NCBI GenBank assembly: GCA_030549335.1
Contig: CM060195.1
Span: forward strand, 28,834,874-28,898,873
DNA: 64,000 bases
Source: Pontederia crassipes
Taxonomy: Eukaryota; Streptophyta; Magnoliopsida; Commelinales; Pontederiaceae
Direction: 5' to 3'
Positions 1 through 11,130 of the stretch are shown here, in pieces (the first letter of the stretch is position 1; every line of letters starts with the position of its first letter). The notes beneath the pieces are model-generated. The model did not search any database, had not been told where the DNA came from, and saw nothing but the letters and a program-made list of their open reading frames with translations. Made by a program: the position numbers and the translations under genes.

Positions 1-2534
1 ACTCACAGCATACCTGGTTAGTATTCGTAAGTTAGTCAGACGTCCCATACCTGATGGCATTTTCCTAATCTTATGGCACCCATCCAGATAGAGATGCCTG
101 AGGCTGGTCATGACTGGCATCCCTTCAGGTAGCTCGCTCAACTCTAGACATCCAGATAGATTCAATGTCTGCAAGTTGGTTAACTCACATATGGATTCAG
201 GTAACTTGGAGACTTCTGCCCAGGATAGATCTAGGTAACGTAGGCCTTGCGGAAACTTCGCTGAAATTAAGACCTCACTGCGCATATTATGAAATTGCAA
301 TGCTCTCAACTGAGTAGATCGAGAAACATCCATGCTTTCCATTCGTTGACCAGCAAATTTGTCGCATATCAACAATGTGCGGAGGTCAGGGTAGGCCTGA
401 AAGATCTGCTTCTTCATGTCCAACGCACTAATCCTCAAAATTGACAGGTGATCTATGTTGCAAGGGTATGGGTACGATATCGGTACCCGGTACGAGTACG
501 GATACGGAATACGTCAAATTTTAAAAAAATTAGGATACGAATACGGCAATATATTAAATATAATATATATATAAATAAATTTTCATAATATTTTTAGTAT
601 CTTCATATTGTTTAAGTTTTTAAAGTAAATAATTAGTTATTCACTTTACTGATTATGTCTAAATGAGGAGTTATTAATAGTTTTCTTTCTTCTTATGACT
701 ACTCATCATTAATATCTATAAGTTTTATTATTCGTTCTAGTATTAGTGTTTCTATGATCATCAATTATTTATTATTTTTTTTAAAATTTTATCTGACAAA
801 ATTTTGATATGGAGTACCCAATAGCATAGATACGAGTATCCATTGAAGTACCCATTTTTTTAAAATTATTTTATTATTAGGTACTTATGAGTACGAATAC
901 CCACGAATATCTATGAAGTATTGATATCGAGTACGTACCCGGTACGGATACGTCGAGAAAATTGAAGTATCCGGGCATCATAGTAGGTGATGTACATCCC
1001 GCAGTGTAACAACAGGCACTTCCTCCCACACCCTCATAAACTTGCCCCTATAATTCAATTCTGCAAGATCATGTACAAGACAATGCATTCTGCAAGTTGT
1101 TATGGGGAGAGATTCATCTTCAAATGGATTTCCTTCTTGCTTCAAATCATTGAAAAACAGCCTCCGAACCAACATGTCAAAAGGTCCATTTTCCACAGCT
1201 CTAAGTCCATCAGAAGAGACAAAATCATTAGCCATCCACATCTGCATCAGCATATCCTTTCTCATTACATGATACTTCGGAAATATGGCACAAAAGTCGA
1301 AGCACATCTTGACTTTATCCGACAGGCGGCTGTAGCTCAGCCGCAGAGGAGAAAGTAAATCTTCTTCCAAATCCAATATGTTACTTTGTTTGATGTCGAA
1401 CCACACACTTCTTACCATGTATAAATATCTTCCCACCGCCTCCAGTGCAAGGGGCAACCCCCCACACTTGCCGACGATGGCCTCCCCGATCTCGACAAGC
1501 CCCTCCGGAACCCCGGGGTCGAATCTCCTACTAAACAAAGTCCACGATTCCTTCGACGACAAAGGTGACAAGTGATAACTCTGTGGGGATGTTGATGTTC
1601 TCATTATCTCTGACACGCCCTCACTGCGAGTAGTCACAACAACTGCACTTCCTCTACCACCGCAGTCCAAAATGTCTTTCAAATCATCACAGCTCTTTTT
1701 TATCTTCTTCATTCCAAACGTCATCCAGAACAATCAAATAACGCTTACCATTTAGTTCTTCCCGAAGGCGAAATCTCAATGGTTCATCGCGAAGCAAGTG
1801 GAGGCCGTCGACATCTCTGTCCGTGACAGAGGTTATGATGTCTTGGATGATCTTCTTCATATCCCAAGCATCAGACACAGAGACCCATACACGCAATTCA
1901 AAATGTTTCTCGACTCGCGGGTCATTGTAGATTAATCGAGCGAAAGCAGTCTTACCGATGCCCGCCATGCCAACTATACAAAGCACTGGAACGTTCTCAC
2001 TGTTCTCCTGGTCGTCGATTAGCATCTTCAGTATTTTCTCTCTCTCTTCGTCCCTTCCGACCAACGTCCTTTCACTGGTCAGACTTGTTTTTGGTTGTGC
2101 ACGCACGCTGAAATTGATCTTCCGGCTCTCGGATGCGATTTCGTCTATCTGTTCCGTGATAGCATTCAACTTCCTTCTCATCCTCTGCCCGGAGAGAAAT
2201 CGATCAGGAGACGGAAACGAGTAAACTGATCAGGCGAAGGAAAGAACGCTAGTACCGTGCGAGAGCTTGAATTGGGCCGCCGGACCTCGTCGTTAAACTC
2301 GACGAGGACGTTAACGGCTTCGGAGGCCACTTTTTTCAGTGCATCAAGCCACCACCGCCCACCTACGTCGACGATCTGCACCTCTTCAAGCACGAAGCGA
2401 ATCCGCAGTAGAAGCCTACGCAGCTTCTCGAACTCCTCGTTCAATCCCCACGGAGCAAGTGCTCCTCCTCTGGAGTCTGCCGCGAAGCTCGCAAGCTTCT
2501 CCTCGATGGAACCTAGAAGTGCTTCTAGAGCCAT
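1..2534 (-). pseudogene. CC-NB-LRR (CNL) disease-resistance gene 1, broken, runs off the left edge
   Basis: NLR proteins are intracellular immune receptors. An Rx-type N-terminal region is encoded at about 2178-2534; the methionine at 2534 opens MALEALLGSIEEKL, more typical than the one at 2558. NB-ARC follows with P-loop GMAGIGKT (about 1975), kinase-2 LIVLDDVW (about 1725), RNBS-B VVVTTRS, an intact GLPLAL block, CFDFCAIFPK and an MHD-like MHCLVHDLA. The LRR region occupies 1-452 without a stop (YLDLSW, LPESICELTNLQTLNLSGC) and continues beyond the window. Three lesions are visible: a frameshift near 2190-2215, a second at a run of six T at 1696-1701, and a MITE at 453-983. With the MITE and one target copy removed, the frame is continuous across that site. 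Family call is certain; loss of function is inferred from the lesions. It points away from CNL gene 2 (15243-17749), so the two are divergent. Confidence 0.9.
453..983. mobile_element. hAT-like MITE inside CNL gene 1
   Basis: A 531-bp AT-rich insert has imperfect terminal inverted repeats (CTATGTTGC at the left, CTATGATGC read inward from the right). It is flanked by the near-identical octamers CAGGTGAT (445-452) and TAGGTGAT (984-991). Its ends are packed with GGTAC and GAGTAC motifs on both strands, for example near 472-500 and 925-950. It has no coding capacity. The 8-bp flank duplication suggests the hAT superfamily, although the terminus does not match the usual hAT start exactly. Confidence 0.7.
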
Positions 2535-2623
2535 GTGATGGTCAGTTGTGGAAGACAATGCGGAACGAAGAAGAAGCGATCAATGTGGAAGACGGTGGCG
2601 TGCATATGGATAATATCAAATAA

Positions 2624-3325
2624 TTTTCGATGTTTTAGAAAATATTATTAATTCCTTTTTTTTTGTTAAAATGAATTCCTTCTTCGCTTTCTATCATTAT
2701 TTTTTACCAAATATCTGTGTAATGATAAATTCCTTCTTTTTTAAAATTTGCATTTATTTTCAACTACTGTAACATAATTCGCCAGACGGTTTTAACTTAT
2801 GGGAACGGTGATAATATCATGCATCAAGAAGAAGAATAATTTTTTCTTTTGTGCAAGATATGTAGCTGAATTATTTGTTGTGAACAATAATTTCCAGTAA
2901 ATTATTGGTGCGCTGGACACTGACATAATTCAATGGATTGTGTCCAATGTGAATCAGATTCGGAATTCACACCATATCAATGATTTGGTCAAGTCTTCTG
3001 GTTCAATACTTGAATTATTATAAAAGCCTTCTCATTCTCCGTATGGTCCATCTTCTTGTACTCGTGGGAACAAAATTTTTTATCCCCTAATTAATTATAT
3101 TTTGAGGATGCAAATCTCAATTAATTAAAATTATATTTAAAGTATAAAAAATTAAATATGAACGAATTATTTCATGCACTGAACTTTTAATTAATATTTG
3201 AATATATTTTATTTATATTTGAACTAATATATGAATATAAAAATTATTAGATTTCTAATAAATTAAAAATCACATGATAACGATGTAAAAAATTATTTGT
3301 AAAAAATTAGTGTAGGATAACCAAT
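2624..3325. other. Intergenic, contains copy 1 of a duplicated TATA-bearing block
   Basis: No coding region is seen. Positions about 2796-3068 are a diverged copy of 4618-4893. Both copies share the stretches around TTATTTGTTGTGAACAATAA, a GGACA-TGACATAATTCAA segment, TGATTTGGTCAAGTCTTCT and a TATA-like TTATTATAAAAGCC. The rest is AT-rich with T runs. Confidence 0.6.
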
Positions 3326-3329
3326 TTAT

Positions 3330-3900
3330 CGATCAGGTGAACTGGTTGAACAACCAGTACAAAAAGTGAAAATCAGCCAATATTTGAAGACCAAGAGCAA
3401 TCGATCAGTGAGTTGGCCCGTGAAAAAGTTTGCAACAAACCCCAATAACTACAAGAGTTATGAAGGTTATAAAAATGTCTCAAAAATAAAGGAAGGTAAA
3501 AGATTACTAAATAAATTTGAAGAGAACTTTTGTGAAGTTCGTTTGAATCAAAACTTGCAAACTTTGTACCTCTTGTCTCTTCTTTTCTTGTATATGTTAT
3601 TGAGATCATAGTTATAAGTTGTGCTTACTTCTTGAGTGGACAAAAGATGCGTGGAAACTTTCAAGTAAAAGTGCGCCTTACCTCTCAAAGTGAAAAAAAG
3701 ACAAGAGTTATAAATAATTTCTTCTTTTTTCATTTGGAATGAAAGAAGGATGTTAGTCAAATGTCTGACGATTTCAAAGTTGAGAAGTCAGAGATGTAGA
3801 TCAAGGTGTGACCAAATTTTGTCAACAAATCGCCTTGTATTTTTTTATTTGTCTTTCTTTCTCCCTCTTCTTCATACTCTATTGTGCATGTGATTTGATC
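3330..3900 (+). repeat. Degenerate SIRE-type LTR fragment
   Basis: The order of short blocks matches the LTR at 19334-20388: an AAAGTTGAGAAGTCAGAGAT-like block, then TAGATCAAGG, then CCAAATTTTGTCAACAAA, then a T-rich tail. The start and end have decayed, so no target duplication can be read. Confidence 0.45.
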
Positions 3901-4517
3901 ATTATCGTTTTAGTTTAAAATTTATCGATTTCGCGATATATTTTGTAAAATTGATAATTTTTATAAACCATCAATTTATCCCTCTTCATGTCTTGCAATC
4001 CAATACTAAAGAGTGTTAGAAAAACTCGACCAACTCGCAAAATCTTCTCGACCTGAAAAAACTGAATTGAAAAAAATAAAAAATTAGGGACCCAAATATT
4101 ATTTAGGATAATTTTAAATAAATTAAAATCCACTTGCTAAAATTAAGGCCCCATCCGAAAAAAATCGTAGGGCCCTTGCCCATTTTTTATTTAAATAATT
4201 AATTCATATGTTATTAATTTTTTTTATAGATATTTTTTTATAAAATTTTATACTTCTCATTATCAAACTCTAATTTAATAATTTTAGTAGTATATTTTAT
4301 ATTTAATATAAAATATAAAATTTTATATTAATTTTATTTTAGTATATATATTTTAAAATATAATTATATAAATATAGGGTTTAGAAAAAATTATCCAAAA
4401 AACCGATTCCCTAAAAGTGTGGTTATTAATTTTTAAAATAATTTTAGGTGATTATTTTAATTTTAAAAACCAACTCTGATTGATATTTTTAATCGAAAAT
4501 CTGATCGGAACTGAGCT
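3901..4517. other. AT-rich intergenic DNA
   Basis: No gene or recognisable repeat is seen. A T/A-rich stretch at 4200-4400 is of low complexity. Confidence 0.6.
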
Positions 4518-4617
4518 ACTTTCCCTATCCAACACTACTTTCCTCTTTCTGTCCAGTGTGCCTTTTTCTTTTTATAATCCACCGTAATTCTATGCCCTTT
4601 TTTTCTTTTAAACTTAG

Positions 4618-4893
4618 GGGAAGGGTGATAATAACATGCATCATGAACAAGAAAACAATAATATATATATATTTTTTGTGTGTGTGCAAGATACGTACCT
4701 CAATTATTTGTTGTGAACAATAATTATCAGTAAAATTATTGGTGGGCTGGACAATGACATAATTCAACTGGATTGTGTCCAATGTTCCATAATAATGTCT
4801 AGTCAATGATTTGGTCAAGTCTTCTTGCTGAGTTATTATAAAAGCCTTTCTATTCCTATGTCTGGTCCATCTCCTTCTGTCATTTTGTCTTAT
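4618..4893. repeat. Copy 2 of the duplicated TATA-bearing block
   Basis: This direct copy of 2796-3068 retains the TTATTATAAAAGCC TATA-like segment near 4836. Surrounding pieces at 4530-4600 and 4900-4980 also resemble each other (a C/T-rich stretch followed by AATCCACC), which suggests repeated local duplication. Whether it drives transcription is unknown. Confidence 0.6.
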
Positions 4894-5401
4894 TATACTT
4901 CCATCTTTTTGTGTTCCCGTGAGCCTTTTCGTTTTCTTTAATCCACCATAAATACTTTACGCTCCTTTTTCAGTTTGGATTGAGATAATAAGAAGGGATT
5001 AAAAATGATAAATCTTTTTTCTTTATTTAAATAAAATCTCAATGAAAGGACAAATCTCCATTTTTCTTTTAATTTCTCTTATTTTATTTCAATCTCAAAT
5101 TAAGGTGTAACAATTTTCTTTTCTGCCTTTATTTTTTTTCTTCATTTTCTTTTCTTCCCTTCCCATTAACGATCTCGTCCAAACAGACTGTTAGTTCTCT
5201 TTTTCACGCTCTCCTCCATTTTTTTTTCTTCTTATGCTCAATAATTATCCTATCCCAAATTGTGGTGGTCGTTTCCTCCTTCCAGCGACTGGCCATGGCC
5301 GACGGCCTCAGTCAAGTAGACATTAACGTCTCCTCAGCGACATTCTGATGAACCTGGCATCAACGTGGAGTCCTTCATGGACAGCTGAAAAGAGTTCCAG
5401 G

Positions 5402-5428
5402 TAAATCTCTCTCTCTCTCTCTCTCTTT
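5402..5428. repeat. (CT)n microsatellite
   Basis: A run of CT dinucleotides lies directly after a possible splice donor (CCAGGTAAAT at about 5397-5406). Upstream at 5295-5350 a short ORF opens ATGGCCGACGGCC but stops after 17 codons; it could be a decayed first exon but is not identifiable. Confidence 0.7.
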
Positions 5429-8274
5429 TAGAAATCAGGTTTCCATTGATCACTTTTCTCCAGCTTTTCTATCTCCTGGCATTGTTTATCTTCTTTGACA
5501 TCAGTGGATCATCTCAACTTTCGTAAGGCCTTGAAAGGGAATAGTAATCTTTTGACTTCGAGTGATAATAAAGGCACCCCAAGAATTCAACAAGGATCCA
5601 CTTTTAGGTTGATGGTTACCTAGCAGTAAATGGTGACTTAATGATATTGGTACTCAAACTCATAATATTAGGTACTCAAACTCAAGTTCTTCTTTGGTTG
5701 GTTGATTGGTTCATGACCAAGGGTTTAACAGTTCTAACCCCAAGAAAAATATGAATTTTATGTGTTGCTATCCTTCATTCGTTTGGAAGACATAAAGAAA
5801 CACTTAACTGAAATCCACATAATCAAAGATTTTTAATTTCTTATTTGGGCTGGGAATCCATCTTTGATGTAGCAATATTTCGAACATATATGTACATTGA
5901 AAACTAATTTATAGCCATAAAATGGATCATGGGTTCGGTATGATGTCCACATGCATCAAGACCCTTGGTTTCAAGTTTTTAATTGGGTATTGTAATTTGT
6001 TATTGCGTAACTTACTTTTTTTTAATTCTGAACATTATATTAGAGATTAATAAAATAAAATAAATCACACTTTATTTTTATTCACATGTTCTTTTTTTTT
6101 TAAAGAAAGACTTGAACAGAAACCAACAATGTAAATGATACAAAATATTAGTGTGGCTCAACCTCACACAAAATATCCAAATAATTAACTCTTGATGATC
6201 AATGACTTCAAACTTGTGTGAATTAACAGAAATATGGGGCAAGATTATGTAAATTGAGGCCTGTTCAAATGAGAGTGACTCTAGGTCAAGAAACGATCTC
6301 ACTCCGAAACAAAAACTCAAAATCAATTTTAAAATTTATAAATTCTCAAACACACAACTATTAATATAGTACTTAAGGGTCGATACAAGCATTGACACTT
6401 GATCAAAATCTAAGAATTAATAAAAATAATAAAGATGATTGAAATATGAAATTGAAGAAAATAAATGTTACTATATTTTTTTTGAGATTTTTCAGGTTAG
6501 TTTAGGAAAACAAGGACCCTAGTGTAGAAGAACACTAGATATTACAAGATTGAAAATATCCATTTAAACAAACTCTTTACCACTCTCATAGTTAAAATAA
6601 ATTCCAATATTATCTATTCGGGTGGGTTCACCTTTCGGCTTTATCAAACACTATCAAGTTCAAGCTTATCCTCTCGGCCTACCCTTTTTGACACACGCTA
6701 GGATTCAACCGACCTCTCATTTTAGGATAAATCACTAATGGACATAGTAAATCCCTCTTGGACAAAGGTTGATTGATGCCAATAAGAACCTCACATGAGC
6801 ACATTCATAAATAATTCATAAAAGCTTCAAACTAGGAATGCACACATAACATCAAAGACAACAACAAATTAAGGTAAACATAAAAGCTGCAAAAGATTTA
6901 AGCATAGGATAAGAGTTGATAAGAAACAAAATCTATCTAAAACTCCTAAGCCCTAGTTAGCCATTTAGGAGTACATGATTCTAAAGTAAAAATCACAAGC
7001 ATTCAGCTCATTGTCCATCACAAGCTCCATTCAAGTCCAGATCATAAGATGCAAAATATGAAAAAATAAAAGAACAAGAAAAGGAAGATATTCAAGTCCA
7101 GATCATAAGACGCAAAATATGAAAAAAATAAAAGAACAAGAAAAAGAAGATGTGGCAGCTGGGTCCCCTCCAGCTCCATGGTTGATATAGAAAAAAGCCA
7201 AAACCATTTAATTTTTTGGCCTTCCCCTTTTCTTTTTTTATCTCTAGAGTTTTTGTTCCACCTTTCCAGCAGCAAAACACACAAAAAAGTTGAAACTTGA
7301 GTTCCGACCAAATCATCACATGATCAAAACTCAAGCATTTTAAATTCTTGCTTCTAGTAAGAACTCTGCTTATTCTTGCTAGAAGCAAGAACTTTCTTAT
7401 TTTTTAATTTCAACATAATAGGCCTCACAGCAGGACCACCTACTTCTAAGCTTATTTCCTAATTATATATCTATTTTTATCTATTTTAATATATATATAT
7501 ATATTTATTACATCAATATATAATCATTATGTTTAATATTGAACAAGTATTTTATAATTAGTTTAATATTAAATATTATATAGTTGATATATATATTTTA
7601 TTATTCTATATAGATAATTATTAAAGATCGAATATTGAATAATTATTTTATTACTTATTTATTATATTTTACTTAGTATTATATTGCAACAAAAATATTT
7701 TTAATTAAGTCAGATTAATGTAAATATTATGTATAATTATTTTAATATAATTTTATCAATTAAAAATTTTCAGTTGTTTTTAGAGACATTTTCATAATAT
7801 AATTTATATTATTTATGTAAATTATAAAATTAATTACTTATCAAAGGAAATGTAAATCAAAATTAATATTAATATATAATAACACAACTTATTTTGTAAT
7901 TAAATACTAAATCTGAAAATAACAATTATTTGTAATACTTTTCTATGGAAGTAATTATTATTTTAAATAAATAAATACTTATAATATTTTTATTTATTAT
8001 AATTTTATATGTCATAAAATAATAAATTATATCCTTAGTTCTTACGTTTTATCGAAACACCAATTAATACTTATATGTCTCATTATATTTTTCATCCAAA
8101 CATCAAATCAAAATTTTTCTGTCTAATCGATTAGTTTTTAAAAACTAATAAGAATTTAAATTCCTATGTCCAAACACAGCATATAAGAAAATCATTCCTA
8201 CTAAGAGTTGGTCTAACCTTCCTAAATTTGAGCCCTCCTTCCATAGCTCACTCATTTCCCCATTCTCAAAGGAG
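5429..8274. other. AT-rich intergenic DNA with one small tandem duplication
   Basis: No gene is supported. Positions about 7034-7153 hold two tandem copies of a roughly 60-bp unit starting TTCAAGTCCAGATCATAAG. The region 7440-8170 is almost pure A/T. Short ORFs here are low-complexity translations. Confidence 0.6.
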
Positions 8275-8284
8275 GAAATAAAAT

Positions 8285-8875
8285 GTCTGCATATGGAATA
8301 TGCCCTTGGGAAAAGTCACAAGCCCATATGATTTACAATTGAATTTTATAAGAAATATTGTTATATTATTGGGAATGACATCACTAATACCATTTTGTTC
8401 TTTTTTAATCAAGGATCTATGCCTCTTGAATGAACTCACATTGCATTGGTTTTCATCCCTAAAAAAAACGGAGTCCTAAATTTGTAAGTGGCTATAGGCC
8501 AATTGCTTTATGCCATGTCATGTATAAACTAATAGAAAAAAATCCTTGCAAATAAACTTAAGTACATTCTACTACTCCCATAGACCTTGCACATTTTGCC
8601 TTGCCTTTATTGCAAATAGAAGTATCCAAGACAACATTCTCATGACCTAAGAAGTAGCTCATTCCATGACCGAAGGTGGAAGAAAATTCATGCTTAAGCC
8701 ATTTGATAAAATCTCTTGGTCAGCTATCCAAGTTGTACTCACCCTCGTGAACTAACCTACAAATGTCATTAGTTGAATCATCTGCATTCCATCCTTCACC
8801 TGCTGTGTTATTGGCTCCATCTTTGCCTCATTTAAAAGTCACCAATGCATAAGGAAACCAACTATAAACGTCACA
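8285..8875 (+). pseudogene. LINE (L1-type) reverse transcriptase fragment
   Basis: With several stops and frameshifts ignored, the plus strand reads a recognisable plant LINE reverse transcriptase. Blocks include FTIEFYKKY, IIGNDITN, FFFNQGSMPLE, THIALVFIPKKNG, GYRPIALCHVMYKLI, RSIQDNIL, EVAHSMTEGGRKFM and FDKISW. Only the N-terminal half of the RT domain is present; the catalytic FADD segment, endonuclease and poly(A) tail are not seen. The fragment is old and non-functional. It is too broken to give a long ORF. Confidence 0.85.
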
Positions 8876-8889
8876 ATATGCAAAATGAC

Positions 8890-9590
8890 TCATGATTTTC
8901 ATTTTTTATCTTATTTATCTATGACGTCTATTTTTATCAATTTATTCAATTAGATGACATTTCAATTTGGTACAATCATAAGATCATATTAATTATGTCA
9001 TATCAATTACGTGTCAATCAATTAAACATCTATTATCAATAATCGATTTTTCATCCATCAAATTCTTCATTATCAATAAATGATTTGTGAAGTATCATCA
9101 TAATCATAATTCAATTTTATCAATAAATCAATTATCAACGACCTATCATAATACTAATATGATTAAAAATAATCAATATAATAATTCTGATAATTAACTA
9201 TATATAATCAATAATTCAATAATAACATTTTTATTAATCAAACTCGAGTCGAGTCAAGTAGAACTCGGCCCGGATTGGGTCCAACAAAACTCGGACCATG
9301 TCAATCTATTCAATTTCCTATTCCATCAATGTCGATACCCGGTCCGAATTCCATTCATTCGTTTGTGTCGAACTCGGGTTGCAAGAACCCAGGACGCACA
9401 TCAATTGATCGGGCCGAGTTCTTCGAACTCGGTCCGAATTTTTAGTAACCTTAGACGGATTCCTCAAAACCCGAGCTAGGCAATGCAGATCCCCGATTGG
9501 GTTCTGTCGTTGTCGGGATACATTTCCAATGCAACTTACAGTCCTATTTTCAATTTCATAATACATACTATAAATCATACATATGACAAG
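8890..9590. other. Intergenic, AT-rich then ACTCGG-rich
   Basis: No coding region is supported. Positions 9240-9530 carry repeated AACTCGG / CCGAGTT / CGGTCCGAATT motifs in both orientations, a pattern seen in subterminal regions of plant DNA transposons, but no terminus or target duplication was found. Confidence 0.4.
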
Positions 9591-9600
9591 AGTCCCAAGA

Positions 9601-9843
9601 GTCTATATCGATGAAAATTGTTGACATAGGGATCTCCTATGTACCACAAGTTGCGTTGAAAATCAACTATAATTCATAGTTGGTCGACGATTACTCTGTG
9701 ATGTCGCCTCAAGGCCCACGTGTAATGCTTGGAAATTGTCCATATCGATGGAAATTATCGATATAGGAATTTCCCATGTACTACAAGTTAGTTGAAAATC
9801 AACCATAATTTCAGTCATATGTCTATTGCACAAACGTCAATAG
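9601..9843. repeat. Tandem repeat, second copy split by Copia-1
   Basis: Unit 1 (about 9601-9738) and unit 2 (from about 9739) share blocks such as CATGTACTACAAG / TATGTACCACAAG and GTTGAAAATCAAC. The rest of unit 2 resumes at 14803 after the retrotransposon (TTGGCCGATGAATG, then CTCAAGGCCCGCGTG; compare TTGGTCGACGATTA and CTCAAGGCCCACGTG in unit 1). Confidence 0.7.
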
Positions 9844-10260
9844 TGTTAGAGTTGGTGAATACTTCAGGGCCTCTTGTTTCTCACACCGGGTTCGCCCACG
9901 TGAGCTTAGGAGAATCTGAGTATTACCCAATTAACAGTATTGCTGGCGTACGAATGAAAGGGGAGATTCGGGGGGCCCCGCTCGCCGGTGAGCGGGCGGG
10001 GGTTCGGGGGCAGCCCGTGTAGTTCGGATTAGGTTTTTTCTCTGTTTTGTTCGGGTTTTGAACCCGTTTGGAGAGGCTATTTATAGCTTATTTTTAGTTG
10101 TAATCTGCGCGGCGGCTGAAAACCTAAACGATATAGTGGAACTTCTTTGCAGGACGTAGCCCTAATTTCAAGGGTGAACCTGGGTAAATTCGTGTGTCTC
10201 CTCTATTTTTCTTGCAATCTCTCTGCAATCTTCTCTCCCTGTTCTCGAATTTTCCCATCA
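9844..10260 (+). repeat. Copia-1 5' LTR
   Basis: TG...CA LTR of 417 bp. It has a CACGTG G-box near 9899 and a TATA-like CTATTTATAGC near 10078. It lacks about 20 bp of a GC-rich stretch that the 3' LTR carries near 14490-14515, otherwise the two are nearly identical. Confidence 0.95.
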
Positions 10261-10261
10261 A

Positions 10262-10274
10262 TTGGTATTAGAGC
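10262..10274 (+). other. Copia-1 primer-binding site
   Basis: TTGGTATTAGAGC directly follows the 5' LTR and matches the usual plant initiator-tRNA-Met primer site TGGTATCAGAGC with one change. Confidence 0.85.
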
Positions 10275-10307
10275 ACAGGTTGTTCAAGGAATTAGAGTTT
10301 ATTCGAG

Positions 10308-11130
10308 ATGTCAGGAGGGTCGCGAATCGAGATAGAAAAATTTGATGGAACACGGTTTGGTCTCTGGAAGATGAAGATGGAGGATCTCCTTTGTGATCGA
10401 GATCTTTGGACGACAATCGAGAAGGAGAGACCAGGCATGGAGGCGGCGAAGGTCGCGGACAAGGCCTCCTCCAGTTAGGCAGATCCAAATGCGATCAAAG
10501 AGTGGGATCGGATTGATAGAAAGACGAAGGGTTTGATTCGGCTGTGTCTCGCGGATTCAATTCTTACGAATGTGATGGGCGAACCTACTGCCAGAGATCT
10601 ATGGAGGAAGTTGGAATCCCTATATCAAAGTAAGTCGTTGGTTAACAAGTTATTTCTGAGGAATAAATTGTACAATCTTCGGATGCAGGAGGGTGACTCA
10701 TTTTCTACTCATCTTTATAACTTTAACACGATGATCAGTCAACTCGTATCAATCGGTGTTAAGTTTCAAGATGATGATAAGACAATAACATTGCTCTGTT
10801 CGCTGCCGGATTCATGGGACAATCTGATTGTTGTGATTGATGGTGGGGATAAAGAACTTTCGTATGAAAGTGTATGTACTGCCTTGTTATCAGAGGAAAT
10901 ACGGAGAAAGTGATCAGCAAGTTCTGGTAAAGAGACGCTGGCGGCCAGAGGAAGGCAACCAGAAAGGAATCAAAATCAGAGAGGGAGATCCAAATCTCGT
11001 GGGCATTCGAAGAGTAAAGATAAGAAGGTGCAATGCTGGAGATGTCAAGAGTGGGGCCATCTGAAACGAGATTGCAAAAATAAGCTGGTTCATAAGAAAG
11101 AAACTGAGTCAACCTCGGACAAAAAGGAGG
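10308..11130 (+). pseudogene. Copia-1 gag (capsid/nucleocapsid)
   Basis: The reading frame opens at 10308 (MSGGSRIEIEKFDG), a typical Copia gag start followed by the UBN2-type capsid region (LWRKLESLYQSKSL, LPDSWDNL). A nucleocapsid zinc knuckle CWRCQEWGHLKRDC (C-x2-C-x4-H-x4-C) is encoded at about 11034-11075. Two stops interrupt one otherwise continuous frame: TAG at 10476-10478 and TGA at 10911-10913. Gag would package the element RNA; this copy cannot make it in full. Confidence 0.93.

Noticed and set aside
5295..5406. First exon of an unknown gene (ATGGCCGACGG... then a donor)
   Set aside because: The frame stops after 17 codons and no downstream exon or homologue was recognised.
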